The notes: a model not told the origin generated them from the letters alone. Positions 24,631-34,246 are shown, counted from the stretch's first letter. The stretch: DNA of 64,000 nt from Iamia sp. SCSIO 61187 (GCF_019443745.1 NZ_CP050948.1:2856001-2920000); one strand, 5' to 3'. Numbers and translations are program-made.

Positions 24631-25938
24631 TCAGCCCTTGCCGGTGCTGATGATCCGGCGGAGGACCCGGCGGCCGGCGTCGGTGTCGTCGGGCTCGTCG
24701 TCGGCGGCGGCCGCCGCGGCCAGGGCCCGGGCCGCAGCCGGGCTGAGCGAGTCCATGGGCACGCCGAGATCACCGGCGGCACCGGTCCCGGCCGGCCACG
24801 TGTCGGCGGTGGGCTCCGCCGTCGGCGCCGGGTCGCTCCGCGGCGGCTCCTCGGGGAGGGTCTCGAGGAGCGGCTCGGGCAGGCCGGTGCCGGGGGTCGA
24901 GCCCAGGTAGGTGTGGCCGGCGAGGTCGCCGCCGAGGCTGCTGTCGAGGTCCACGGCGTAGCTGCTGGCGTCGGGCGGGGCCGGGGCCTCCGGCTCGGCC
25001 AGGGCGGCGATGCCCTCGTCGAGGGTGGGGAGGCCGTCGGCGGCGGGCTCCACCGGCGGGGTCAGGGGCTCCCACGGCCCCAGGGCGGACGCGTCGGCGG
25101 GCGCGACCTCGGGCTCGGGCCGGGTGACGGCCGCACCCCAGTCGCCGAAGTCGTACGGGGGCACGACCTCGACGTCGGGGAGGACGTCGGCGAGGGGGGC
25201 GGGCTCGTCCGGGGCCGTGGCAGCGGGAACCTCGACCGCCGGGTCGGCGGCGCCGGCCTCGGGATCGACGGGCGCCTCCGCGTCGCTGGCCGCCTCCGGG
25301 GCCGGCTCGACCACCGGGTCGGGCACCAGGGCCAGGGGGGCGGCCTCGGGCGCAGGCTCGACCAGCAGGTCGTCGATGGGGACGAAGGGCTCGTCCTCGA
25401 CGACCTCGTCGCCGACCTCGACCAGCCCGGCCTCGACCAGGTCCCGGATCACGAAGGCGGCGGCCTGCTCGTCGAGCTCCAGGCGCTCGCCGAAGGCGCC
25501 GGCGGTCGTGCCGCCGGCCACGACCACGAGCCGGCGCCAGGTCTCGCCGTCGATCGTGACCGACTCGTCGGCCAGCTCCTCGCGGAGGGTCAGCCCCACG
25601 GCGGGCGAGGGCACGAGGGCCTCGACCGGCGCCCACTCCTCGATCCGGGCCTCGGCCGCGGCGAGGACGTCGAGGGCGCTCCGGGGGTCCTGGGCGTCGT
25701 CGGGACCGGTGTCGGCGTGGAACGCGAACTCACCGTCGTGGTTCCGCAGCAGGGCGAACACGACGTCGGTGAGGTCGTCGGCGGCGGGCTCGCCACCGAC
25801 GAGCTGGCCGTCGGCGAACCAGAGGCGTCCGGGCCCCCGGTCGCCGTCGATCGACAGCTCACCGGTCTTGCCCGTCGTCGCCAGCAGCCGCACCAGGTCG
25901 GCCAGGGCGAAGGTGTCGAGGGTGCCCTGCAGGGCCAC
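24631..25938 (-). CDS. DUF4388 (PATAN-type) domain protein with long acidic Pro/Ala-rich tail
   Basis: A protein of about 435 residues. The N-terminus, LQGTLDTFALADLVRLLATTGKTGELSID...GRLWFADGQLVGGEP, is the DUF4388/PATAN fold seen in bacterial signalling proteins. A helical region follows (about 110-190). The rest is a low-complexity tail rich in Pro, Ala, Glu and Asp (PEPEVAPADAS, PAPEAAPLA), probably disordered, with a basic end (RRVLRRIISTGKG). GTG 25938 has a strong GGAGGT 8 bp upstream. It is the last gene of the alaS-ruvX-mltG-aroE run, 77 bp after aroE. Function unknown. Confidence 0.7.
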   Translation of the reverse strand: MALQGTLDTFALADLVRLLATTGKTGELSIDGDRGPGRLWFADGQLVGGEPAADDLTDVVFALLRNHDGEFAFHADTGPDDAQDPRSALDVLAAAEARIEEWAPVEALVPSPAVGLTLREELADESVTIDGETWRRLVVVAGGTTAGAFGERLELDEQAAAFVIRDLVEAGLVEVGDEVVEDEPFVPIDDLLVEPAPEAAPLALVPDPVVEPAPEAASDAEAPVDPEAGAADPAVEVPAATAPDEPAPLADVLPDVEVVPPYDFGDWGAAVTRPEPEVAPADASALGPWEPLTPPVEPAADGLPTLDEGIAALAEPEAPAPPDASSYAVDLDSSLGGDLAGHTYLGSTPGTGLPEPLLETLPEEPPRSDPAPTAEPTADTWPAGTGAAGDLGVPMDSLSPAAARALAAAAAADDEPDDTDAGRRVLRRIISTGKG

Positions 25939-26015
25939 GGCCCACCTCCAAGAGAGTCGTTCGGGACCGGGCACCATCGGCACTCCCGGACGGCTCTTGA
26001 GGGACTCCCCCGGCC

Positions 26016-26834
26016 TCAGTGGTGCGACAGGGATGCCACCACCGCCGCCGACATGACCTCGACCGGCGGGTCCTCGCCCGTCCACGCCCGGAAGGCGTGG
26101 GCGGCCTGGTGGACGAGCATCCCGATGCCGTTGACCGGCATGGCCCCCTGGGCCCGGGCGGCGCCGAGGAGGGGGGTCTCGATGGGGTCGTAGACGAGGT
26201 CGACGACGACCTGGCCCGCTCCCAGCCGCTCGGCCGGCACCGGGCTGGCGGTGTCGCCGGCCATGCCGACGGGGGTGGCGTTCACGACCAGGTCGACGTC
26301 GGCGGCGGCGTCGACGGAGGCCACCGCACCCCGCCCGTCGGCGAGGGCCGCGGCCCGGGCGGCGCGCCCGGCGTGGCGGTTGGCCACGGTGATCGAGGCG
26401 GCGCCGGCGTCGGCCAGGGCGGCGACCACGGCCCGGGCGGCGCCTCCGGCCCCGACGACCAGCGCCCGCCGGCCGGCCGGGTCCCAGCCGTGGTCGACGA
26501 GGAGCGAGTCGAGGAACCCGGCGCCGTCGGTGCTGTCGCCCTCGATCCCCGCCCCCCGCCACGACAGGCAGTTCACGGCGCCCAGCCGCTCGGCCCGGGG
26601 GGTGATGGTGTCGACGGCGCCGGCCACCGCCGACTTGTGCGGCATCGTGACCGACATCCCCCCGAGCCGCAGGCTGCGCATGGCGGCCACGGCGTCGGCG
26701 GCCCGGCCCTCGGGCACGGCCACGGCGAAGTACGTCCAGTCCAGGTCGAGGGCGGCGAAGGCGGCGTTGTGGATCACCGGGGAGAGCGAGTGCTCCACCG
26801 GTGAGCCGATCACCCAGCAGACTCGGGGGCTCAC
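26016..26834 (-). CDS. aroE: Shikimate dehydrogenase AroE
   Basis: A 272-residue NADPH-dependent enzyme that reduces 3-dehydroshikimate in aromatic amino acid synthesis. Visible are VIGSPVEHSLSPVIHNAAF (shikimate site), MSVTMPHKSA with the catalytic Lys, GDSTDGAGFL, VVGAGGAARAVV (nucleotide loop), VVNATPVGM and GIGMLVHQAAHAF. It lies 13 bp after mltG in the alaS-led operon, an order common in actinobacteria. Confidence 0.94.
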   Translation of the reverse strand: MSPRVCWVIGSPVEHSLSPVIHNAAFAALDLDWTYFAVAVPEGRAADAVAAMRSLRLGGMSVTMPHKSAVAGAVDTITPRAERLGAVNCLSWRGAGIEGDSTDGAGFLDSLLVDHGWDPAGRRALVVGAGGAARAVVAALADAGAASITVANRHAGRAARAAALADGRGAVASVDAAADVDLVVNATPVGMAGDTASPVPAERLGAGQVVVDLVYDPIETPLLGAARAQGAMPVNGIGMLVHQAAHAFRAWTGEDPPVEVMSAAVVASLSHH

Positions 26835-26847
26835 CGCGGGGAGCCCG

Positions 26848-27987
26848 TCAACAGAGCCCGGCCTCCCGGCAGCGCGCCACCGCCGCCTGGAACTCGGCGT
26901 TGTCGCCGGTGAAGAAGTGCTGGCCGGGCGCCTCGAGCACGTAGTACAGGAGCGGCAGGCCGTCGACGCTGTTCGGCGCCGGGTTGAGGGCGGCCTCGAT
27001 CGACGCCCGACCGGGGGCGGCGATGGGTGTCGGCGGCAGCGCCAGGGTGGCCCGGCTGTTGTACGGCGAGGGGCTCTCCAGGTCGAGGTCCCGGCCGGTC
27101 ACGTCGGCCTCGTACTGGTTCACGGCGTCGATGCCGAGGGCGAAGATGCCGTACTCCGGGCCGAAGAGCATCCGGTTGTAGATGACCCGGGCGATCTTGG
27201 CCGACTCCTGGCTGTTGCCCGTCTCCCGCTCGATCAGCGAGGCCACGATCAGCACCTCGTAGGGGCTGAGGGGCGGCAGGTTGTCGCCCGAGAGGCCGCG
27301 GTCGAGACCGGTCTCCTGGGCCGTCCGGGTCATCAGCTCGACCATGCGCCGGACAAGGGTGGCCGGGGTGTCGTTGGGGCCCACCTCGTAGGTCGACGGG
27401 AAGAGGGTTCCCTCCTGGGGCGGCACGCCCTCGGGCAGCTCCCTGTCGGGCGGGAGGAGGGGCGACCGGTTGGCGGGGTCCTCCACGGCGGCGCGCAGGT
27501 CCTCCTCGGAGAAGCGGGGCACCTCCTCGGCGATGGTGGCGATCATCTGGTCGATGCGCTGGCCCTCGGGGATGGTGATCGACCGGGTGGCGACCTCGAC
27601 CGGGCCCTCCCGGAGCACGTCCTCGACCTCCTCGAAGGAGGAGTTCCGCTGGAAGACGTACCGGCCGGCCTGCAGGTCGATGTCCTTGTCGCGGATCCAG
27701 AACCGGAACAAGGTGCCGTTGGACACGACGCGGGGGCCGTCGAGGAGGCTGCCCAGGTCGGTCAGGCGGGCCCCGTTGGGGATGTCGACGGTGACCTCCT
27801 CGCCGGGCGGGCCGGGCGGATCGACCTGGCGCTGCCACCACTGGCGGCCACCGAGGGCGAGGGCGCCGAACATGGCGACGATGAGGCCCATGACGACCAG
27901 CACCTTGGGGAGGCCGGCCCGCTCCCGGGGCAGGGGCACGATGTCGTCCTCGGCGTCGTCGACGGGCCGGGCCCTGCGGGTGTCCAT
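26848..27987 (-). CDS. mltG: Endolytic murein transglycosylase MltG (YceG-like)
   Basis: A 379-residue membrane-anchored enzyme that cuts nascent glycan strands. A basic N-terminus precedes one transmembrane segment (VLVVMGLIVAMFGALALGG). The YceG domain shows GRYVFQRNSSFEEVEDVL, VTIPEG-like SITIPEGQRIDQM, EGTLFPSTYEV, VLIVASLIERETGNSQESAKIARVIYNRM with the catalytic Glu, SPYNSRATLALPPTPIAAPG and HFFTGDNAEF. A GTG at 28002, overlapping the ruvX stop by 4 bp, would add five residues and is an equally possible coupled start. Neither has ideal ribosome-site spacing. Confidence 0.92.
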   Translation of the reverse strand: MDTRRARPVDDAEDDIVPLPRERAGLPKVLVVMGLIVAMFGALALGGRQWWQRQVDPPGPPGEEVTVDIPNGARLTDLGSLLDGPRVVSNGTLFRFWIRDKDIDLQAGRYVFQRNSSFEEVEDVLREGPVEVATRSITIPEGQRIDQMIATIAEEVPRFSEEDLRAAVEDPANRSPLLPPDRELPEGVPPQEGTLFPSTYEVGPNDTPATLVRRMVELMTRTAQETGLDRGLSGDNLPPLSPYEVLIVASLIERETGNSQESAKIARVIYNRMLFGPEYGIFALGIDAVNQYEADVTGRDLDLESPSPYNSRATLALPPTPIAAPGRASIEAALNPAPNSVDGLPLLYYVLEAPGQHFFTGDNAEFQAAVARCREAGLC

Positions 27988-27998
27988 CGGTGCGGGTG

Positions 27999-28454
27999 TC
28001 ACTCCTCGGGCGGCCCGAGCGAGGCCGGGGTCACGTGGGTCGGGGCACCGCCGTCCAGCCACGTCTGGAGCAGCACGGCGGCCGCGGCGCGGTCCACCAC
28101 CCTACGGCGCTGGCGCCCGTCGACCCCTGACGCGGCGAGCAGCCGGTGGGCGGTGACGGTGGTGAGCCGCTCGTCGTGGAGGACCACCGGGACGTCGAGC
28201 GCCTCGGCCAGCGCCGCGGCCTGGGCCTCGACGGAACGGGCCGCCGGGCCCCGGGAGCCGTCGAGCGAGAGGGGGTGCCCGACGACCACCACCTCGACCT
28301 CCTCGTCGGCGACGATCCGGGCGATCCGGCGGCGGACGGCCGGCAGGTCCCGCACCTGGTCGATGGTGCCGTAGGGGCTGGCCAGGATCCCCTCGGGGTC
28401 GCAGGTGGCCAGACCGATCCGGACCGTTCCCCAGTCCACCCCCAGGGCTCTCAC
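27999..28454 (-). CDS. ruvX: Pre-16S rRNA nuclease RuvX/YqgF
   Basis: A 151-residue RNase H-like nuclease of the YqgF family, involved in 16S rRNA 5'-end processing. Motifs: ALGVDWGTVRIGLA (first Asp), VVVVGHPLSLDGSRGP, VPVVLHDERLTTV (Glu) and VVDRAAAAVLLQTWLDG. GTG start. It is 7 bp downstream of alaS, as is usual in actinobacteria. Confidence 0.93.
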   Translation of the reverse strand: MRALGVDWGTVRIGLATCDPEGILASPYGTIDQVRDLPAVRRRIARIVADEEVEVVVVGHPLSLDGSRGPAARSVEAQAAALAEALDVPVVLHDERLTTVTAHRLLAASGVDGRQRRRVVDRAAAAVLLQTWLDGGAPTHVTPASLGPPEE

Positions 28455-28461
28455 CGCTCCG

Positions 28462-31068
28462 TCAGGAGCTCAGACCGGCGGCGGCGCGGGCCTGGTCGAG
28501 GGCGTCGTCGAGGCCGGCGGGGTTCCGGCCGCCGGCGACGGCCAGGTCCTTGCCCTTGCCCCCACCGCCCCCGACGGTCTTGGCCGCGTCGGCGATCAGG
28601 GCCCCGGCCTCGAGCCCGCTGTCGGCCGTCGTCGCCGCGACGAGGGCCACGCCGCCGCCCTCGGGGGCGGCGCCGAGCACCACCGCCCGGATGCCGGGCT
28701 GGTCGCGGACGGCCAGGGCCAGGGTGCGCACGGCGTCGCGATCGAGCCCGTCGACCCGGCCCACGACGACGCCGTCGACCGCCTGGGCGGCCAGGTCGGA
28801 CGCCCCGCCGGCGGCCGCCTTGGCCTTGAGGGCGCTGACCTCGTCGCGCAGCGCCTTGACCTCGCCCAGCCGCTTCTCGATGCCCTCGATGAGCTCGCCG
28901 ACGGGGACGCCGACCAGGTCGGCGGCCCGGGCCAGCACCGCCTCCTCCTCGCGGATCCGCTCGATCGGGCCGAACCCGGTGATGGCCTCGACCCGGCGCA
29001 GGTTCGAGCCGATCGAGCCCTCGGACACGATCTTCATGGGACCGATGTCACCGGTGGCGGTGACGTGGGTGCCGCCGCAGAGCTCGGTGGAGTGCCGGCC
29101 GGCCTCGAGGACCCGGACCCGGTCGCCGTACTTCTCGCCGAAGAAGGCGATGGCCCCCTTGGCCATGGCCTCGTCCTTGCTGGTCTCGTAGTGCCGCACC
29201 GGGTCGTTGACCAGCACGGCCTCGTTGACCAGGTCCTCGATCCGGGCGACCTGCTCGGCGGTGACCGGCTCGTAGTGGCTGAAGTCGAACCGCAGGCGGT
29301 CGGGCGCCACCAGCGAGCCCTGCTGCTTCACGTGCGGCCCGAGGACCTCGTGGAGGGCCCAGTGGAGGAGGTGCGTGCCGGTGTGGTTGCGCTTGATGGC
29401 CGCCCGGCGCTCGCCGTCGATGGTGGCGGCGACGACGTCGCCGGCGACGAGGGTGCCGGAGGTGATCCGGGCCCGGTGGCGGTGCAGCCCGGGCACCGCG
29501 TAGGTGGTGTCGAGGACCTCGGCCTCCCCCGAGGGGCGGATGATGGTGCCGGTGTCGCCGACCTGGCCGCCGGACTCGGCGTAGAACGGGGTGCGGTCGA
29601 GGATGATGTCGACCAGGCCGTCGGCGTCGGTGTCGACGACGGCCAGCACCGTGGCCTGGGTCGACTCCTCGTCGCGGCCGGTGAACACGGTCGGGCCGTG
29701 CTCGGCCACGATCCGCTGGAACGTCGCCTGGGCGTCGCCGAGCTCGACGCCCTTGTTCTTGCGGCCGCCCTCCTTGGACAGGCGCTTCTGCTCGGCCATG
29801 TCGGCGTCGAAGGCGGCCCGGTCGACGCTGTGGCCCCGGTCCTCGGCGATCTCGGCGGTGACCTCGTAGGGGAAGCCGTAGGTGTCGTGCAGGGTGAAGG
29901 CCAGGTTGCCCGACAGGGTGGCGCCGGGGTCGAGGGACGACATCTCGTCCTCGAGCATGCGCAGGCCGATGCGGAGCGTGCGCCGGAACTGGGCCTCCTC
30001 CCGGTCGAGCACGCCCCAGATGAGGTCGAGGTTGGTGCGGACCTCGGGGTAGGCGTCCCCCAAGACCTCGGCGACCTTCTCGGCCATGGGGGCGGCGATG
30101 GGCTTCTCGACGCCGATCAGGTACGCGAAGCGCACCGCCCGGCGGATGATGCGGCGCAGGACGTAGCCCCGCTCCTCGTTCGAGGGGATCACCCCGTCGG
30201 CGATGAGGAACGTCATGGTCCGGGCGTGGTCGGCCAGCAGCCGGAGGGCCACGTCGGAGTCCTCGCCGGCGCCGAGGCGCGTTCCGGTGAGGCTCTGGGC
30301 GGCGTCGACCATGCGGCTGACCGAGTCGGCGGCGTAGAGCGACGGGCTGCCCTTGAGCACGCCCAGCATCCGCTCGAAGCCGGCCCCGGTGTCGATGTTC
30401 TTCGACGGCAGGTCGCTGAGGGCGCCGTCGGTGCCCCGGTAGTACTGGGGGAACACCAGGTTCCAGAACTCGACGTAGCGGTGCTCGGCCTCGGGGTTGG
30501 CCGGGCCGCCGTCGGGGCCGTGCTCGGCACCGAAGTCGAAGAACAGCTCCGAGCTCGGCCCGCAGGGGCCGGTCGCGCCCATCTCCCAGAAGTTGTCGGC
30601 GTCGAGGCGCTGGATGCGCTCGGCGGGGAACCCGACGCCGTCGGCCCAGATCTCGTGGGCCTCGTCGTCGCTGACGTGGACCGTCACCCACACCCGGTCG
30701 GCGTCGACACCCAGCACCTCGGTGACCAGCTCCCACGCCCAGGCGATGGCGTCGGGCTTGAAGTAGTCGCCGAAGCTGAAGTTGCCCAGCATCTCGAAGA
30801 ACGACAGGTGGCGGGGCGAGCGCCCGATGGCGTCGAGGTCGTTGTGCTTGCCCCCGGCCCGCACGCACTTCTGGATCGACGCCGCCCGGGGCGGGTCGAA
30901 CGGCACCGGCTCCTCGCCCAGGAAGTAGGGGACGAACGGCATCATCCCCGAGTTGGTGAACATCGGGGCCGAGGGGTGGTGCGGGATCAGCCCTCCCGAG
31001 GGCACGACGGTGTGCCCCTTGTCGGTCCAGAACCGGGTCCAGGTCCGGCGCAGCTCGTCGGCATCCAT
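28462..31068 (-). CDS. alaS: Alanyl-tRNA synthetase AlaS
   Basis: An 868-residue class II synthetase. The N-terminal catalytic domain has FTNSGMMPFVPYFLGE, RAASIQKCVRAGGKHNDLD and the motif-2 region. The editing domain has the zinc ligands in NHTGTHLLHWAL and CGGTHVTATGDIG. The C-terminal domain is the DHHA1-like, Gly-rich type (TVGGGGGKGKDLAVAGG). Length is normal. TAGGCT at 31078-31083 lies 9 bp before the ATG. It leads the alaS-ruvX-mltG-aroE operon. Confidence 0.97.
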   Translation of the reverse strand: MDADELRRTWTRFWTDKGHTVVPSGGLIPHHPSAPMFTNSGMMPFVPYFLGEEPVPFDPPRAASIQKCVRAGGKHNDLDAIGRSPRHLSFFEMLGNFSFGDYFKPDAIAWAWELVTEVLGVDADRVWVTVHVSDDEAHEIWADGVGFPAERIQRLDADNFWEMGATGPCGPSSELFFDFGAEHGPDGGPANPEAEHRYVEFWNLVFPQYYRGTDGALSDLPSKNIDTGAGFERMLGVLKGSPSLYAADSVSRMVDAAQSLTGTRLGAGEDSDVALRLLADHARTMTFLIADGVIPSNEERGYVLRRIIRRAVRFAYLIGVEKPIAAPMAEKVAEVLGDAYPEVRTNLDLIWGVLDREEAQFRRTLRIGLRMLEDEMSSLDPGATLSGNLAFTLHDTYGFPYEVTAEIAEDRGHSVDRAAFDADMAEQKRLSKEGGRKNKGVELGDAQATFQRIVAEHGPTVFTGRDEESTQATVLAVVDTDADGLVDIILDRTPFYAESGGQVGDTGTIIRPSGEAEVLDTTYAVPGLHRHRARITSGTLVAGDVVAATIDGERRAAIKRNHTGTHLLHWALHEVLGPHVKQQGSLVAPDRLRFDFSHYEPVTAEQVARIEDLVNEAVLVNDPVRHYETSKDEAMAKGAIAFFGEKYGDRVRVLEAGRHSTELCGGTHVTATGDIGPMKIVSEGSIGSNLRRVEAITGFGPIERIREEEAVLARAADLVGVPVGELIEGIEKRLGEVKALRDEVSALKAKAAAGGASDLAAQAVDGVVVGRVDGLDRDAVRTLALAVRDQPGIRAVVLGAAPEGGGVALVAATTADSGLEAGALIADAAKTVGGGGGKGKDLAVAGGRNPAGLDDALDQARAAAGLSS

Positions 31069-31077
31069 GATCGGGTC

Positions 31078-31124
31078 AGCCTACCGACGGACGTTCGCCG
31101 GACCTGGCTCCGGTTCCCTATCGT
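31078..31124. promoter_or_regulatory. Divergent -10 boxes of alaS and the propeller-protein gene
   Basis: TAGGCT (minus, 31078-31083) lies 9 bp before alaS. TATCGT (plus, 31119-31124) lies 20 bp before the GTG at 31145, whose GGAGGT ribosome site sits 8 bp upstream. Confidence 0.4.
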
Positions 31125-31144
31125 CGGTCCGGGAGGTGGGCCGA

Positions 31145-32833
31145 GTGACCAGCGATGACGTGTCGGAGACCGACGTCGATGCCGTCGCCGCCGCGCTCCG
31201 CTGGACCATCGGGCGATCGCCGCGGGACGTCGACGAGGCCGCGGACCGTCGCCTCCTCCGCGACCTGGTCGCCCGGCTCGAGCCCGACGTCGACCGGGCC
31301 CCGGCCGCCCGCGACGCCCGCCTCGACCAGCTGCTGGCGGAGATGGCCGCGAGCGACGAGCTGGCCGACCACTGCGCGGCCCGCCACCGGCCCTGGATCG
31401 GCGACGTCGCCCGCATCTACTTCTGCGCCCCCGAGGACCTGCCCCCGGACATCAGGGACCGCATCGGCAGCGAGACGATCCTCGCCCACCTCACCGACGG
31501 CGTCTCCAACCGGGCCCGGGCCGCGGCCCGCGCCCTCGGCATCGACGACAACGTCGTCCGGGTCCGGCGCGAGCCGGTGGTGCTCGACGCTGCCGCCGCC
31601 GCCCTCGTCGCCCGTCTGGCCGTGGCGGACGGTCCCCGCCCGGCGGCCGAGACCTCGCCCCCACCGGGCCCGACGACCCCGGCGTCGCCCTCCGGCTCCC
31701 GGTCCCGGGCCCTGGTCAGAGCGGTCGTGCTGGCGGCGGTCGCCCTGAGCGTCGCCGCCGGCGCCCTCGTCGCTCTGACCAGCCGCGGGACCGACGAGGG
31801 GCGATCGTCCTCCCCGACCGTCGCCGTCGTGGGCGAGGCGCCGGCGGTGCTGGCCTCGGTCTCGGTCCTCGGCATCGACGACGCCGGCGCCCTGGTGGCG
31901 GTGAGCGCCGGCGGGCTCGTTCCGCTCGGCGTCGAGGACGTCGTGGCCGCCGACGCGGCGCGCGACGGCGATGTCCTCCACGTCGTTGTGGAGCAGGCGG
32001 GGGGACGATTGGTCCACGCCGCCCTGGGCCCGCGCCCCTCCCGGTGGGTCGGGCTCGGCACCGGCCTCCGCGGGCCCGAGGTCGGCGTGGCGACGGACGG
32101 GCAGGCCGAGGTCGTGGCCATCCGCAGCGACGACGGGGACCTCGTGCGGCGCCGCGTCGGGCTCGACGGCGAGCCCGAGGGCGACTGGGCCCCGTTGAGC
32201 GCCACCGACGTGGTCGACGTCGACGTGACGGTCAACCTCGACGGTCGGCTCGAGGTCGGCGGGGTGACGTCGGACGGCACGGCCTTCAACATCTGGCAGT
32301 CCGAGCCGCCCCACGGCTGGTCGAGCTACTCCGACGACCGGGGCGGGACCGCCGGGCGGCGCGTCCAGCTGCTGACCAACCGCGACGGGCGCCTCGAGAT
32401 CTACGCCGAGCGCGCCGACCGCACCCTGTGGAACACCTGGCAGGTCGCCCAGGGCCGGGGCTGGTTCCGGGAGTGGAACCCGCGGCACGTCGAGGACCTG
32501 CGTCGATGGCGGGTCGCCGTGGGCGCCGACGCCCGGCTCGTGGCCGTGGCCCTGACCGACACCGGCGTGATCCTGCGGCGCCAGGTCCCGGTGCCGCAGG
32601 CCGACGGCTCGGTGCGGATGATGTGGCCCCCGGCGACGGTGGTCGAGCCGCTCGACCCGCTCGGTGGGGCCACGCCGACCGACGTCACCGTGGTGTCCAC
32701 CGACGACGGTGCCCGGGTCGTCGCCACCGGCGCCGGGCGGACCACCGCCATCGAGGTCGGGCTCGACACGCTCTCCCCGGTCCGTCCGCTCGCGGCGGGG
32801 GCCCTGGCCACCCTGGTGCCCGTCGACGGCTGA
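31145..32833 (+). CDS. Single-pass membrane protein with extracytoplasmic beta-propeller-like repeats
   Basis: A 562-residue protein of unknown function. Residues 1 to about 160 are helical and soluble. A Pro-rich linker leads into one transmembrane helix (ALVRAVVLAAVALSVAAGALVAL). The rest is probably outside. It has six or so imperfect repeats of about 50 residues, clearest at NLDGRLEVGGVTSDGTAFNI, then NRDGRLEIYAERADRTLWNT, each followed by a W-rich strand (GWSSYSD; GWFREWN). This resembles PLL or tachylectin-type lectin propellers. A carbohydrate-binding role is inference. GTG 31145 is chosen for its GGAGGT site. The gene is divergent from alaS. Confidence 0.65.
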   Translation: MTSDDVSETDVDAVAAALRWTIGRSPRDVDEAADRRLLRDLVARLEPDVDRAPAARDARLDQLLAEMAASDELADHCAARHRPWIGDVARIYFCAPEDLPPDIRDRIGSETILAHLTDGVSNRARAAARALGIDDNVVRVRREPVVLDAAAAALVARLAVADGPRPAAETSPPPGPTTPASPSGSRSRALVRAVVLAAVALSVAAGALVALTSRGTDEGRSSSPTVAVVGEAPAVLASVSVLGIDDAGALVAVSAGGLVPLGVEDVVAADAARDGDVLHVVVEQAGGRLVHAALGPRPSRWVGLGTGLRGPEVGVATDGQAEVVAIRSDDGDLVRRRVGLDGEPEGDWAPLSATDVVDVDVTVNLDGRLEVGGVTSDGTAFNIWQSEPPHGWSSYSDDRGGTAGRRVQLLTNRDGRLEIYAERADRTLWNTWQVAQGRGWFREWNPRHVEDLRRWRVAVGADARLVAVALTDTGVILRRQVPVPQADGSVRMMWPPATVVEPLDPLGGATPTDVTVVSTDDGARVVATGAGRTTAIEVGLDTLSPVRPLAAGALATLVPVDG

Positions 32834-32968
32834 CCGGTGCCCTCCCCCGCCACCGGTCAGCCGCCCGGGTCGACCGCCCGGCGCCACCCTGCCCGCCCCC
32901 ACCGGGCCGGGCCACTGCACACCCGTGAACAGAAGTGAACCCCCTGGTCAGGGCCCATCTCTGGTCGC

Positions 32969-34246
32969 TCAGAGGTCGACGCCGCAGGGGTCGATGCCCT
33001 GGAGCGCCAGGGTCCGGCCGACGGAGGCGTCGATCGCCGCCTCGGTGAGGGTCCCGTCGGCCACGGCCGCCTCCAGCCGGTCGAGGAGGCCGGGCCGGTC
33101 GGCGTCCGACAGCAGGACGACGTCGACACCGGCGGCGAGCGCCCGCACCACGGCCTCGGCCGGCCCGAACCGGTCGGTGATGGAGTCCATGGCCGCCAGG
33201 TCGTCGGTCATCACGACCCCGTCGAAGCCCATCTCCACGCGCAGGAGGCGAACCGTCGCCGGGCTCAGGGAGGTGGGGGTCTCGGGCTCGGTGAGGCCGG
33301 GGACGTCGAGGTGGCCCAGCATCACGGCCGCCCGGGTCCCCAGGGTCGGGAGCAGGCGTCGGTAGGGCACCAGGTCACGGTCGCGCAGGGCGTCGAGCGG
33401 GGGCGTCGAGGCGGCACCCTCGTGGGTGTCACCGGACGCCGCGCCGTGGCCCGGGAAGTGCTTGAGGACCGGGGTGACGCCGGCGGCGAGGAGGCCCTCG
33501 GCGTAGGCCCCGGCGTAGGTGGCGACCACCTCCGGGTCCTCCGACCACGACCGGTCACCGATGACGGTCCGGTCGGGCTGGTCGGACACGTCGACCACCG
33601 GGGCCAGGTCCACGGTGACGCCCAGGCCGGCCATGACCCGGCCTCGGCGCTCGGCCAGGGCCCGGACCTCCGCGGGCGTCATGGTGGCGGCCATGTCCCG
33701 TGCCGAGGGGACCTCGCCGTCCAGGGCCTCGATGCGTTGCACCCGGCCGCCTTCCTCGTCGACGGCGACCAGCAGGCCGGTGGGTGACCCCGCCCGCAGC
33801 TCGGCGAGGGCACCGCTGGTGAGCAGCCCGGTGGCGTCGCCCCCCACGAACAGGCCCCCGACGTGGTCGTCCTGCACCGCGGCGGTGGCCTCGGCCGGGT
33901 CCGCCGGGTCCACGCCCACGACCACCAGCGTCGCCAGCCGGCGCCGGAGGGGCCATCGGTGGATGGCCTCGAGCGGGGCGCACCCCTCGGGGGCCGCCGT
34001 GGTGCCCGGTCCGTCGCCCGTGGTCGACGAGGGACCGCCGGTGGTCGACGGGTCGCCGGTGGCCGGGCCCGCTGTGGTCGGCGACGTGGGGGTGGGGGCC
34101 GACGTGCTGGCGGCCGTCGTCGGGTGGTCGTCACCCCCGCAGCCCGCGGCCAGCAGGGCGACGGCGGCCAGGGCGACCAGGGGGCGGCGCAGCGCGGTCA
34201 GGTCCAGAAGTCGTCGACCTCCTCGGTCGGGTACACCGTCTCGCAC
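32969..34246 (-). CDS. GH3-family beta-N-acetylglucosaminidase-like lipoprotein
   Basis: A probable lipoprotein with lipobox LLAAGC, a Thr/Pro-rich linker (about 20-70), and a glycoside hydrolase family 3 domain. The NagZ-type signature KHFPGHGAASGDTHEGA is present with its catalytic loop Asp-His; VMTDDLAAMDSI carries the nucleophile Asp. It may trim muropeptides or other amino sugars outside the membrane. The start is unclear. GTG 34246 gives a 36-residue leader up to the lipobox Cys. A CTG at 34201 overlapping the upstream stop (CTGA) would give a more typical short signal. No ATG or TTG is available. Confidence 0.8.
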   Translation of the reverse strand: MRDGVPDRGGRRLLDLTALRRPLVALAAVALLAAGCGGDDHPTTAASTSAPTPTSPTTAGPATGDPSTTGGPSSTTGDGPGTTAAPEGCAPLEAIHRWPLRRRLATLVVVGVDPADPAEATAAVQDDHVGGLFVGGDATGLLTSGALAELRAGSPTGLLVAVDEEGGRVQRIEALDGEVPSARDMAATMTPAEVRALAERRGRVMAGLGVTVDLAPVVDVSDQPDRTVIGDRSWSEDPEVVATYAGAYAEGLLAAGVTPVLKHFPGHGAASGDTHEGAASTPPLDALRDRDLVPYRRLLPTLGTRAAVMLGHLDVPGLTEPETPTSLSPATVRLLRVEMGFDGVVMTDDLAAMDSITDRFGPAEAVVRALAAGVDVVLLSDADRPGLLDRLEAAVADGTLTEAAIDASVGRTLALQGIDPCGVDL

